Below the pieces are notes generated by a model that worked only from the letters and a program-made list of their open reading frames with translations, had not been told where the DNA came from and made no database searches. From contig NYUD01000090.1 of NCBI GenBank assembly GCA_002683825.1, positions 167,222-231,221 of the forward strand: a stretch of 64,000 bases of DNA. The letters run 5' to 3'. Made by a program: the position numbers and the translations under genes. Shown here one piece after another: positions 26,711-36,587 of the stretch. Origin of the DNA: Planctomycetota bacterium. Its GTDB lineage: Bacteria > Planctomycetota > UBA1135 > GCA-002686595. Each line of letters starts with the position of its first letter. The stretch's first letter is position 1.

Positions 26711-27079
26711 CTACACGACCTCTTGGGCGAGAGAGATGATTTTCATGAAGCTGCGTTCGCGCAGTTCGCGCGCCACGGCCCCGAAGATGCGAGTCCCGCG
26801 GGGATTGCCGTCGGTATCGACGATCACCATGGCATTCTTGTCGAAACGCACATAAGAGCCGTCTCCACGACGGGTGCTCTTGGATGTCCGGACGATCACT
26901 CCGCGCACCACGGTGCCGGGCTTGACGTCCGAACCGGGCATGGCCTTCTGGACCGAAGCCACGATCACGTCCCCTAGCCCTGCGTAGCGGCGGTGCGTTC
27001 CGCCCAGAACCTTGATGCACCGGGCTCGCTTGGCGCCGGTGTTGTCGGCGACGTCCAGCATCGTCTGCATCTGGATCAC
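26711..27079 (-). CDS. rplN: 50S ribosomal protein L14
   Basis: 122-aa uL14. 'MIQMQTMLDVADNTGAKRAR' opens it and 'RIFGAVARELRERSFMKIIS' closes the conserved part. Its start overlaps the end of rpsQ by four bases (ATGA). Confidence 0.98.
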   Translation of the reverse strand: MIQMQTMLDVADNTGAKRARCIKVLGGTHRRYAGLGDVIVASVQKAMPGSDVKPGTVVRGVIVRTSKSTRRGDGSYVRFDKNAMVIVDTDGNPRGTRIFGAVARELRERSFMKIISLAQEVV

Positions 27080-27462
27080 TCCTCGCCTCCTTCCGTCGCT
27101 TCGGGGGGCGCCTCTTCCGCCACCTTCTTGGGAGCGGTGACTTCAAGGGTCTCCAGAGCGGTTTTCTCCGCCAACTCGGCCCCGACGGGCTGAGACGCGC
27201 CAAAGTCGCTCGAGTCCAGGACACTGCCCAGGCGCCAGCGCTTGTGCTTGGAAATCGGGCGGGTCGCCACGATCTCAACCGAATCCCCGATCTGCGCCTT
27301 GTCGGCCTCGTCGTGGACCACGTACTTCTTTTGGCGGCGCACGAACTTGCCGTAGCGCGTGTGGCGGAACGTCCGCTCGACGACGACGGTGATCGTCTTC
27401 GAAGCAGCGTTCGCGGTGACGACACCCTGCAGCGTCCTCCGTGAATTCCTCGTAGCGGTCAT
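27076..27462 (-). CDS. rpsQ: 30S ribosomal protein S17 with acidic extension
   Basis: 128 aa against about 85 for typical uS17. The OB-fold core 'RRTLQGVVTANAASKTITVV' and 'DSVEIVATRPISKHKRWRL' ends near residue 85. The extra 40 residues are Ala/Glu-rich and end 'EEAPPEATEGGEE'. Overlaps rplN by four bases. Confidence 0.96.
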   Translation of the reverse strand: MTATRNSRRTLQGVVTANAASKTITVVVERTFRHTRYGKFVRRQKKYVVHDEADKAQIGDSVEIVATRPISKHKRWRLGSVLDSSDFGASQPVGAELAEKTALETLEVTAPKKVAEEAPPEATEGGEE

Positions 27463-27465
27463 GGC

Positions 27466-27678
27466 TTAGCGCGGCTCCTGTCCGCGAATTCCTTTGGCCC
27501 GTTCGTGCAGCACAGTCGTGAGTCGAGAAATCGTCCGGCGCAGGGTGCGGATTCGCTTGGTGTTGGAGGTGGACTCCGTGGACTGGCGGAAACCCAGGTC
27601 GAACACCTCCTTGCGCATCGCGCCCAGCTCGTAATCGAGCTCGGTGTCCGTCTTGCTTCTTACCTCTTCGATCTTCAT
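27466..27678 (-). CDS. rpmC: 50S ribosomal protein L29
   Basis: 70-aa two-helix uL29 at the polypeptide exit. 'MKIEEVRSKTDTELDYEL' and 'RIRTLRRTISRLTTVLHERA' are typical. 3 bases before rpsQ, 9 bases after rplP. Confidence 0.95.
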   Translation of the reverse strand: MKIEEVRSKTDTELDYELGAMRKEVFDLGFRQSTESTSNTKRIRTLRRTISRLTTVLHERAKGIRGQEPR

Positions 27679-27687
27679 CGCTAGTAC

Positions 27688-28107
27688 CTAGGTAGTCGGA
27701 AGGCGCCGAACCAACTTCACTTTGATGGGCATCTTGTGAGCGACACGCTTGAAGGCCAACTTGGCCTTTTCCTCAGGAACGCCACCGAGTTCGAAGAGAA
27801 CCGTGCCCGGCTTGACCGGCGCAGCCCAGAATTCCACGTCGCCCTTGCCCTTGCCCATGCGGGTTTCGGCCGGCTTGGAGGAGATGGGCTTGTGCGGGAA
27901 GACTCGGATCCAGATCTTCGCCTGCCCCCCGGTCGCCCGGTTGGCTGCAATCCGTCCCGCCTCGATCTGGCGGCCGGTGATCCATCCCCAGTCCAGCGCC
28001 TGGAGGCCGAAGTCACCGAAGGAAACCCGGTTGCCACGGGTGGCCAGGCCTTTCAGCTTGCCCCGGTGTTGCTTTCTGTACTTCGTTCTCTTGGGCATCA
28101 ACGCCAT
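27688..28107 (-). CDS. rplP: 50S ribosomal protein L16
   Basis: 139-aa uL16 near the A-site tRNA elbow. 'MPKRTKYRKQHRGKLKG' and 'IWIRVFPHKPISSKPAETRM' are diagnostic. The frame has Met at positions 1 and 4; either could be the start. Confidence 0.97.
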   Translation of the reverse strand: MALMPKRTKYRKQHRGKLKGLATRGNRVSFGDFGLQALDWGWITGRQIEAGRIAANRATGGQAKIWIRVFPHKPISSKPAETRMGKGKGDVEFWAAPVKPGTVLFELGGVPEEKAKLAFKRVAHKMPIKVKLVRRLPTT

Positions 28108-28131
28108 AGATCTGTCTCCTTGTGCACCTCT

Positions 28132-28866
28132 CTAGCTGCGCCTGTCGCCGGAACGGCCGCCGCGGCGAGGACGTCCGCCACCGCTGGGGGGAAGCGGATC
28201 CGCCATCCCCTGGTTGAAACGCCAGTCGATCCTCTTGCCCACCTCGATGTCGCCCTTGTAGATCCAGACCTTCACGCCGATGATCCCGTAGGTCGTGCGG
28301 CCCTCGGCCGTACCGTAGTCGACGTGCGAGCGCAGGGTGGAAAGGGGCACGCGCCCCTCGCGCTCCTTCGCGGTCCGCGCCATTTCCGCCCCGCCTAGCC
28401 GACCGTTGATCTCGATCTTGATGCCCTTTGCGCCGGCCTGAATCGTCGTCTGGATCGCTTTCTTCATCGCGCGACGGAAAGCCATCCGCTTTTCGAGCGC
28501 CTCGGCCACCACCTCGGCCACGAGCGCCGCCTCTAGCTCCGGACGCTTGATCTCGCGCACCGTCAGGTGGCAGACCATGCCTGTGATTTCCTGAAGGCTT
28601 TTCTTGAGCTGATCGACGCGCACGCCCTTGCGACCGACGAGAACGCCGGGACGAGCGGTGTGGACGATGATGTTGACCGCTTCACCGGTACGTTCGATCT
28701 CGATCCGCGGAACACCGGCGGAGCGATACTCCTTGTAGATGTGTCTACGGATGCGATCGTCCTCAAAGAGCAGGCGTGCATAGTCCTTCTTGTTGGCATA
28801 CCAACGCGAACGCCACGGCTCGATGACTGCGATGCGATACCCGGTGGGGTGTACCTTTTGGCCCAT
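28132..28866 (-). CDS. rpsC: 30S ribosomal protein S3
   Basis: 244-aa uS3 of the mRNA entry tunnel. 'MGQKVHPTGYRIAVIEPW' opens it, followed by the KH domain 'ARPGVLVGRKGVRVDQL'. The C-terminal tail is Gly/Arg-rich. Confidence 0.98.
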   Translation of the reverse strand: MGQKVHPTGYRIAVIEPWRSRWYANKKDYARLLFEDDRIRRHIYKEYRSAGVPRIEIERTGEAVNIIVHTARPGVLVGRKGVRVDQLKKSLQEITGMVCHLTVREIKRPELEAALVAEVVAEALEKRMAFRRAMKKAIQTTIQAGAKGIKIEINGRLGGAEMARTAKEREGRVPLSTLRSHVDYGTAEGRTTYGIIGVKVWIYKGDIEVGKRIDWRFNQGMADPLPPSGGGRPRRGGRSGDRRS

Positions 28867-28887
28867 AACTTGGCTTTGACTCGCTTC

Positions 28888-29256
28888 CTATTCCTCGCGC
28901 TCGCGGACGGTGATGGTTAGGTGACTCATCCGCTTGCGGAACGGCATCGCACGGCCCTGGGGGCCGGGACGCCAACGGAGACGGCCGTTGAGAAGCGGCC
29001 CATCGTCGGCGCGCGAGTCGCAAACGTAAAGCCGATTGACGTTGATGTTCTCGTCCTGGGAAGCGTTGGCCACCGCAGACTTGAGAACCTTGAGGTAGAA
29101 AGCGGACGCTCGGCGAGGAGAGAACTCGAGGATCTCCATGGCCTGGTTCACGTCCATCCCACGGATCGAATCGGCCACCAGACGCGCCTTGCGGGCGGTC
29201 AGGCGAGCGAAACGATGCTTCGCACGGAATTCGGGGGTTGCGGTCGAGGTAGACAT
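28888..29256 (-). CDS. rplV: 50S ribosomal protein L22
   Basis: 122-aa uL22 whose hairpin lines the exit tunnel. 'RLTARKARLVADSIRGMDVNQ' and 'GPQGRAMPFRKRMSHLTITV' are diagnostic. 21 bases before rpsC. Confidence 0.97.
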   Translation of the reverse strand: MSTSTATPEFRAKHRFARLTARKARLVADSIRGMDVNQAMEILEFSPRRASAFYLKVLKSAVANASQDENINVNRLYVCDSRADDGPLLNGRLRWRPGPQGRAMPFRKRMSHLTITVREREE

Positions 29257-29282
29257 GACGACTTATGGGCGTTTTGGCCGGG

Positions 29283-29561
29283 TCACTTGCCGGGCTTCTT
29301 GCCTTCCTTCTTGTTCGTGTGCCCTCGGAAGTGGCGCGTGGCCGAAAACTCGCCCAACTTGTGGCCCACCATGTCTTCGGTGACGAAGACCTTGATGTGC
29401 TGGCGTCCGTTGTGGACGGCGAAGCTGCGCCCGATGAAGTCGGGCGGAATCGTCGAACGGCGCGCCCAGGTCTTGATCGGCTGGTTCTTACCTGCGCCGT
29501 TCTCGACCAGCCGGGATAGCTTGTCATCGACGTAGGGACCCTTTTTGATGCTGCGGCCCAT
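29283..29561 (-). CDS. rpsS: 30S ribosomal protein S19
   Basis: 92-aa uS19 of the 30S head. 'MGRSIKKGPYVDDKL', 'WARRSTIPPDFIGRSFAVHN' and 'GHKLGEFSATRHFRGHTNKK' are diagnostic. Confidence 0.98.
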   Translation of the reverse strand: MGRSIKKGPYVDDKLSRLVENGAGKNQPIKTWARRSTIPPDFIGRSFAVHNGRQHIKVFVTEDMVGHKLGEFSATRHFRGHTNKKEGKKPGK

Positions 29562-29595
29562 TGTCTTATGTCCTCGTGTTCATGGAGGGGATCAC

Positions 29596-30429
29596 CTACT
29601 TCCTACGCTTGCGACGGCGTAGGATGAACTTATCGGTCGGGTTGTTGGACTTGCGGGTCCGGCCACCCTTGGCCAGAACCGCGGTCGGCGAACAGGGGTG
29701 ACGCCCACCCTTGGTGCGGCCCTCCCCCCCACCGAGCGGGTGGTCGACGGGATTCATCGCCGTGCCGCGAACCTTGGGACGCCTGCCCATGTGGCGGCGA
29801 CGGCCGGCCTTGCCGAGCTTGACGTTCTGGTGGTCGGTGTTGCCGACGCGGCCGATCGTCGCCCGGCAACTGATGTGGATCCGGCGCAGCTCGCCGGAGG
29901 GCAACGCGACCACCGCGTGCTTGCCCTCTCGCGCCTGCAGCTGGGCGTAGGAACCGGCCGAGCGGCAGAGCTGGCCGCCACGCCCCGGCAGGAGCTCGAT
30001 GTTGTGGACCATGAGCCCCACGGGGATCTCGCTCAAGAGCATCGAATTGCCCGGCAGCGGGTCGGCTTCCTTGCCCGAGAGAATCGTCTGGCCAACCTCG
30101 AGACCGAGGGGCGCGATGATGTAGCGCTTCTCGCCATCGGCGTAGAAGATCAGCGCGATATTCGCCGAGCGGTTCGGGTCGTACTGGATCGAGTTGACCT
30201 TGCCCGGAACGCTCGCCTTGTCCCGCTTGAAGTCGATCACCCGATAGCGACGCTTGTTCCCGCCACCGCGGTGACGACAGGTAATCCGCCCGCGGTTGTT
30301 GCGACCGCCGGTCTTTTTGAGGGGACGCAAGAGCGAACGCTCGGGCTTCTTCGCCGTCAGTTCGGCAAAGTCGAGAACGCTGCCGTGGCGGCGCCCAGGG
30401 GAGGTCGGCTTGTATGTCTTGATGCCCAT
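29596..30429 (-). CDS. rplB: 50S ribosomal protein L2
   Basis: 277-aa uL2 at the peptidyl-transferase centre. 'GRNNRGRITCRHRGGGNKRR' and the active-site-proximal 'RGTAMNPVDHPLGGGEGRTK' with its conserved His are present. Ends 'KFILRRRKRRK'. Confidence 0.98.
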   Translation of the reverse strand: MGIKTYKPTSPGRRHGSVLDFAELTAKKPERSLLRPLKKTGGRNNRGRITCRHRGGGNKRRYRVIDFKRDKASVPGKVNSIQYDPNRSANIALIFYADGEKRYIIAPLGLEVGQTILSGKEADPLPGNSMLLSEIPVGLMVHNIELLPGRGGQLCRSAGSYAQLQAREGKHAVVALPSGELRRIHISCRATIGRVGNTDHQNVKLGKAGRRRHMGRRPKVRGTAMNPVDHPLGGGEGRTKGGRHPCSPTAVLAKGGRTRKSNNPTDKFILRRRKRRK

Positions 30430-30450
30430 TAGATTCGCTGCTCAGCTCGG

Positions 30451-30741
30451 CTAGGAGGCCTCGATGGTGTTTCCCGCGGCCAGGATGACCATGGCCTTCT
30501 TCCACTTCTGGGTGCGACCGATCGTCCGGCCGCGAATCTTCCACTTGCCCTTCACCTGGAGGGTGTTGACGCTCTTCACCTTGACCTCGAAGAGCTTCTC
30601 CACGGCGTTACGAATCTCGATCTTGTTGGCCCTGCGCGGTACACGGAAGGTGTAGGAGTTGCGGTTGGCCATGTCGTCCGAGGACTTCTCGGTAACAACC
30701 GGCTTTTCGATGACCCTGTAGTGGCGTTCGGTGGCGGTCAC
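30451..30741 (-). CDS. rplW: 50S ribosomal protein L23
   Basis: 96-aa uL23, the docking site for trigger factor and SRP at the exit tunnel. 'IEKPVVTEKSSDDM', 'YTFRVPRRANKIEIRNAVEK' and 'VKSVNTLQVKGK' are typical. Its start overlaps the rplD stop by four bases. Confidence 0.97.
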   Translation of the reverse strand: MTATERHYRVIEKPVVTEKSSDDMANRNSYTFRVPRRANKIEIRNAVEKLFEVKVKSVNTLQVKGKWKIRGRTIGRTQKWKKAMVILAAGNTIEAS

Positions 30742-31559
30742 GCTTCGCTACCCCCTTCGTCGTCTTGCTTGTCTTCCTCGATTTTCTCGGTCCCGTCCTC
30801 GCTGAAGATGGGGAAGTCGGTCTTCGCTTCGGGAGCCTCCTCCTTGAATACGGGATACTCCTCCTCGGACCTGGTCTCGGGGGTGGGCGGCGTCTTCGGA
30901 GTGGGCGCCGGACGATCGGACCTGGCGATGTGACCCAGGCGCGCTGAGAGGGCTTCCATCGCAGCGGCTTCGGCAATGATCAAGCCGCCTGTGACGACTT
31001 CGTAGGCGCACAGCTCGGAGGCCGTGCGGACCTGGACGCCGGGGAAGTTCCGGAAGGACTTCCACACGTTCACGTCCCCCTGGGCGAGCACGATCAGCGC
31101 GCGGCGCGGATGGCCGAGGTCGGCCAGGATCTTGCGCGCCACCTTGGCCGAGGGCGAGGAAAACTCGCCCAGGTCGGCGACGATCAATTCGCCGTCCTGC
31201 AACTTGCCGAAGAGGGCCGAGCGCGTCGCAACGCGGCGGGCCTTCTTGGGCATGTGGTAGGAGAAGTCCCGCGGCAGAGGGCCGAAGACCGCTCCACCCC
31301 CGCGCCAGATGGGCGACTTGCGGTCGCCGGCGCGGGCGCGGCCGGTGTGTTTTTGACGGTAAGGCTTGGCGTTCGTGCCCCGGACCTTGGAGCGACCGCG
31401 GGTGGAGGCGTTGCCCTGGCGTTGGTTCGCCTGGTACATCACCACCGCGTCCTTGAGCGTGCGATAGAGGATCCGGTCGGTGCCCTTCTTGTCCTGGAAG
31501 GGTTTCTCGTCGAATTCGACCTCTCCGACGTTCCCGGCGTTGTAACTCTTGACCTGCAT
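30738..31559 (-). CDS. rplD: 50S ribosomal protein L4 with acidic tail
   Basis: 273 aa against about 205 for typical uL4. The core has the tunnel loop 'RQGNASTRGRSKVRGTNAKP' and 'GGAVFGPLPRDFSYHMPKKA'. After about residue 212 comes a Pro/Glu/Asp-rich tail of about 60 residues, with a repeated 'EEYPVFKEEAPEAKTDFPIF'-like element, ending DDEGGSEA. L4 is the autoregulator of the S10 operon in E. coli. Confidence 0.96.
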   Translation of the reverse strand: MQVKSYNAGNVGEVEFDEKPFQDKKGTDRILYRTLKDAVVMYQANQRQGNASTRGRSKVRGTNAKPYRQKHTGRARAGDRKSPIWRGGGAVFGPLPRDFSYHMPKKARRVATRSALFGKLQDGELIVADLGEFSSPSAKVARKILADLGHPRRALIVLAQGDVNVWKSFRNFPGVQVRTASELCAYEVVTGGLIIAEAAAMEALSARLGHIARSDRPAPTPKTPPTPETRSEEEYPVFKEEAPEAKTDFPIFSEDGTEKIEEDKQDDEGGSEA

Positions 31560-31561
31560 GG

Positions 31562-32212
<651 letters not shown>

Positions 32213-32467
32213 GAGTCCTTGAAGGCTGGAAATCGCTCGCCGGTTCGACCCGTTCCTGCCCCGAAGAAGACGGGGACGAAAACGCCGGGCCACGCGGATG
32301 GATGAGCGGTGTGTCGAATGGATGCGGAAAAGCCGGAAGCCACGGAGAACTTCGGGCCGGTGGTGAGAACGCCAAGGTGCAGGCGCGCCGGTCGCGGGAT
32401 TCGGTCGCCCGAATCCATCCCACGCGGTCTCCCTCCCGCTCAGGGAAGAGCAACCGCGCTCAAAGCG
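32213..32467 (-). promoter_or_regulatory. 255-base structured leader between rpsJ and rplC
   Basis: Genes elsewhere in this operon are 3-35 bases apart, so this gap stands out. On the minus strand it opens with an imperfect hairpin (outer CGCGGT/ACCGCG at 32423-32458). A perfect 8-bp stem with a GCGA tetraloop follows (32397-32416). A 69-codon open frame (32209-32418) ends in an ATGA overlap with rplC, but its composition is not convincing as a protein. Probable cis-acting RNA element for rplC and later genes; which ligand it senses is unknown. Confidence 0.5.
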
Positions 32468-32803
32468 TCACGCTTTGATGCGGATATCTACGCCGGCGGG
32501 CATGTTGAGGCTGCTGAGTGCGTCCACCGTTTGAGAGGTGGGTTCGGAAATGTAGATCAACCGCTTGTGCGTGCGGATCTCGAATTGCTCACGCGACTTC
32601 TTGTCGATGAACGGCGAACGGAGAACGGTGTAGCGCTCGATCCGTGTCGGCAAGGGGATCGGACCGGCCACGCGGGCCCCGGTCCTCTTGGCCGTTTCCA
32701 CGATGTCCACGGCCGATTGGTCGAGGGCCTCGTGATCGTAGGCCTCCATGCGGATCTGGATTTTGTCGCTCAAGCGGTCTCGCTCTTCGGATGTTGCACG
32801 CAC
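32468..32803 (-). CDS. rpsJ: 30S ribosomal protein S10 (NusE)
   Basis: uS10, also the NusE transcription factor partner of NusG. Core signatures are 'DIVETAKRTGARVAGPIPLP' and 'FIDKKSREQFEIRTHKRLI'. The longest frame begins GTG at 32803 (111 aa). A TTG at 32773 would give 101 aa beginning LSDKIQIRMEAYDH, closer to the family. Neither has a strong Shine-Dalgarno, so the start is unresolved. A candidate promoter lies about 95 bases upstream. Confidence 0.93.
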   Translation of the reverse strand: MRATSEERDRLSDKIQIRMEAYDHEALDQSAVDIVETAKRTGARVAGPIPLPTRIERYTVLRSPFIDKKSREQFEIRTHKRLIYISEPTSQTVDALSSLNMPAGVDIRIKA

Positions 32804-32896
32804 CGGCCACAGACGACCCGCCCGAGCGCTTCTCGAAGCGCCAAACCGGCCCGCCTACGTTGACCTCCCCCCCTCCAGGTGGCGAAAGGGGCAGGG

Positions 32897-32925
32897 ACAG
32901 TAGCAGGGAGATCCCCACTCTTCAA
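32897..32925 (-). promoter_or_regulatory. Candidate sigma-70 promoter for the S10 block
   Basis: Minus-strand TTGAAG (32920-32925), a 17-base spacer and TACTGT (32897-32902), in the 195-base gap between fusA and rpsJ. Spacing is ideal; both boxes are partial matches. It would let the ribosomal-protein block be transcribed independently of the str genes. Confidence 0.45.
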
Positions 32926-32959
32926 CGCTCATCAGGAGTGTTTTTGGGAAACCTGGAAA

Positions 32960-32974
32960 GGCCCGAAAAGGGCC
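32960..32974 (-). terminator. Short GC hairpin after fusA
   Basis: Minus-strand GGCCC, a TTTTC loop, GGGCC then CTTTCC, 24 bases after the fusA stop and just upstream of the candidate rpsJ promoter. The stem is only 5 bp and the T-tract weak, so it may be an attenuator rather than a full stop. Confidence 0.35.
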
Positions 32975-32998
32975 CTCCTGACCGATCCGAGCGCCCCT

Positions 32999-35083
<2,085 letters not shown>

Positions 35084-35095
35084 GGCGCCGACATG

Positions 35096-35605
35096 TTACG
35101 TCCCTGGCGGCACGGACGTCGGCTTCTTATCCAGGAGCCGGCCCGGCGCAGGCTCACTGCCCCGGGCCAGTCGGAGATTCGCCTGAAGAAACTGGTCCCT
35201 CCAGCGATATCCCGCAAGGAGCTCGGGGCGCGGGCACCTCAGGATGACACTGGCCGCATAGAGCGCCTCGACCGACGCGAGGCCGGAGGACGGATCCTCG
35301 AAGCTCTTGCTGCGCCGCGGATAGGCGGTGACGAGTTCGGGCAGACGACGGACACGCAACGAACCGTCGACGGTCGCCAGGAGCTTCGGAACCCGTCGCC
35401 AGGAACAATCGATCAGAAGCAGGTCGAAGCCACGGTCGGCCTCGCTCAGCTCATCGCCATCGGGGTGAAGAAGCACCCTCCCCCCCGCGTCGAGCCGCTG
35501 CTCGTGATGGTAGTCAACAAACCGAACCCCCTCGGTTCCGCGCAGCGGGGTCAGTGAACACTTTGCCTTCGATTCGCGCGGATCCCGAAGGATGAGGATG
35601 TTCAC
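35096..35605 (-). CDS. Tsr3-like rRNA aminocarboxypropyltransferase (DUF367 family)
   Basis: 169-aa protein matching the Tsr3/DUF367 family of archaea and eukaryotes. It has 'LLHPDGDELSEAD' (46-57), 'LLLIDCSW' (62-69), 'RLPELVTAYP' (87-96), 'LASVEALYAA' (109-118) and 'YRWRDQFLQAN' (133-143). All of these align with the same blocks of human TSR3 (IDCSW, RLLPYLVAANP, LSCVEAFAA, FKWGKGFLDLN). Tsr3 moves the aminocarboxypropyl group of SAM onto a uridine or pseudouridine in helix 31 of small-subunit rRNA. The gene starts 2 bases after rpsG and ends 12 before fusA, so co-expression with the 30S head protein S7 is certain in layout. The bacterial target base is inferred. Confidence 0.82.
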   Translation of the reverse strand: MNILILRDPRESKAKCSLTPLRGTEGVRFVDYHHEQRLDAGGRVLLHPDGDELSEADRGFDLLLIDCSWRRVPKLLATVDGSLRVRRLPELVTAYPRRSKSFEDPSSGLASVEALYAASVILRCPRPELLAGYRWRDQFLQANLRLARGSEPAPGRLLDKKPTSVPPGT

Positions 35606-35607
35606 GC

Positions 35608-36084
35608 CTACCGGGAGTAGTGCGCGTAGGCCTTGTTGGCCTCGGCCATCTTGTGCACGTTTTCTTTCCAGGAAACCGAGGCTCCCTGACCGTTGTAGGC
35701 ATCGATCAACTCTTCCGCGAAGCGCTGAGCCATGGGCTTGCCCTTCTTCTTGCGGGAGTTGTCGACGACCCAGCGGATGGCGAGGCTTTGCTGGCGGGCG
35801 CGCTTGACTTCGCGGGGCACCTGGTAGTTGGCACCTCCCACACGCTTGGAGCGAACCTCGACCGAAGGGCGCGCGTTTTCGATCGCCTTGGTGAAGATCT
35901 CGACCTGATCTTCGGCATCGGGAAGCTTCTTGGAAGCGAGGTCGAGGGCGTCGTAGAAGATCTTCTGCGCGGTGGTCTTCTTACCATCGAGCATGATCTT
36001 GTTGATGATCTTCGTCGCCAGCATCGATCCGAACTTCGGATCGGGTTGTTGCAGCTGGGAGGTGGACTTGAAGTTACGCGGCAT
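35608..36084 (-). CDS. rpsG: 30S ribosomal protein S7
   Basis: 158-aa uS7, the primary binder of the 16S 3' domain. 'IINKIMLDGKKTTAQKIFYD', 'RSKRVGGANYQVPREV' and 'ANKAYAHYSR' are diagnostic. S7 lies close to helix 31, the region modified by Tsr3 in other domains of life. 25 bases after rpsL. Confidence 0.98.
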   Translation of the reverse strand: MPRNFKSTSQLQQPDPKFGSMLATKIINKIMLDGKKTTAQKIFYDALDLASKKLPDAEDQVEIFTKAIENARPSVEVRSKRVGGANYQVPREVKRARQQSLAIRWVVDNSRKKKGKPMAQRFAEELIDAYNGQGASVSWKENVHKMAEANKAYAHYSR

Positions 36085-36109
36085 GCCAATTCCTCAGGTA
36101 TGGGGAGCG

Positions 36110-36484
36110 CTATTTCTTGGGGCGCTTGACGCCGTACTTGGAACGACCCTGCGAACGCTCGTCGACAGGGCCCGTATCGTGGGTGCCGCGCAGGATGTGG
36201 TAGCGGACACCGGGGAGGTCGCGCACCCGTCCACCGCGCACGAGCACGATGGAGTGCTCCTGCAGGTTGTGGCCTTCCCCCGGAATGTAAGCGGTGACTT
36301 CCTTGCCGTTCGAGAGACGGACCCGAGCCACCTTCCGCAGGGCGGAGTTAGGCTTCTTGGGTGTCTGGGTCTTCACCTGCAGACAGACGCCGCGCTTCTG
36401 CGGGCAAGACTCGAGTACGGGCGACTTCGAGCGCTTCTTGGACTTTTTGCGCCCCTTGCGAACCAGTTGGTTGATCGTCGGCAT
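36110..36484 (-). CDS. rpsL: 30S ribosomal protein S12
   Basis: 124-aa uS12 at the decoding centre, started at ATG 36484 (MPTINQLVRKGRKK). 'QTPKKPNSALRKVARVRLSN' carries the wild-type lysine (residue 44, equivalent to E. coli K43) expected of a streptomycin-sensitive ribosome. 'RVRDLPGVRYH' carries the Asp that is often methylthiolated. Confidence 0.98.
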   Translation of the reverse strand: MPTINQLVRKGRKKSKKRSKSPVLESCPQKRGVCLQVKTQTPKKPNSALRKVARVRLSNGKEVTAYIPGEGHNLQEHSIVLVRGGRVRDLPGVRYHILRGTHDTGPVDERSQGRSKYGVKRPKK

Positions 36485-36510
36485 AGAGAGTTCCGGAAAA
36501 AAGCTGAGGG

Positions 36511-36538
36511 AGTCTAATCTCTCCGAGGTGGCCGTCAA
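36511..36538 (-). promoter_or_regulatory. Sigma-70 promoter for the str block (rpsL)
   Basis: Minus-strand TTGACG (36533-36538), a 16-base spacer, and TAGACT (36511-36516) in the 101-base gap between rpoC and rpsL. Five of six and four of six matches respectively. Predicted start near 36504, giving a 20-base leader to rpsL. Confidence 0.6.
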
Positions 36539-36545
36539 GGTGGTG

Positions 36546-36587
36546 AGCCCCACCCATCGGACCGCCTTACATCTTCTTGGGTGGGCT
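36546..36587 (-). promoter_or_regulatory. Inverted repeat at the rpoC stop codon
   Basis: Minus-strand AGCCCACCC (36579-36587) pairs with GGGTGGGGCT (36546-36555, one bulged G) around a 23-base loop, beginning within the rpoC stop codon. No T-tract follows. It could stabilise the 3' end of the rpoBC message or serve as a processing site before the rpsL promoter. Confidence 0.4.
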
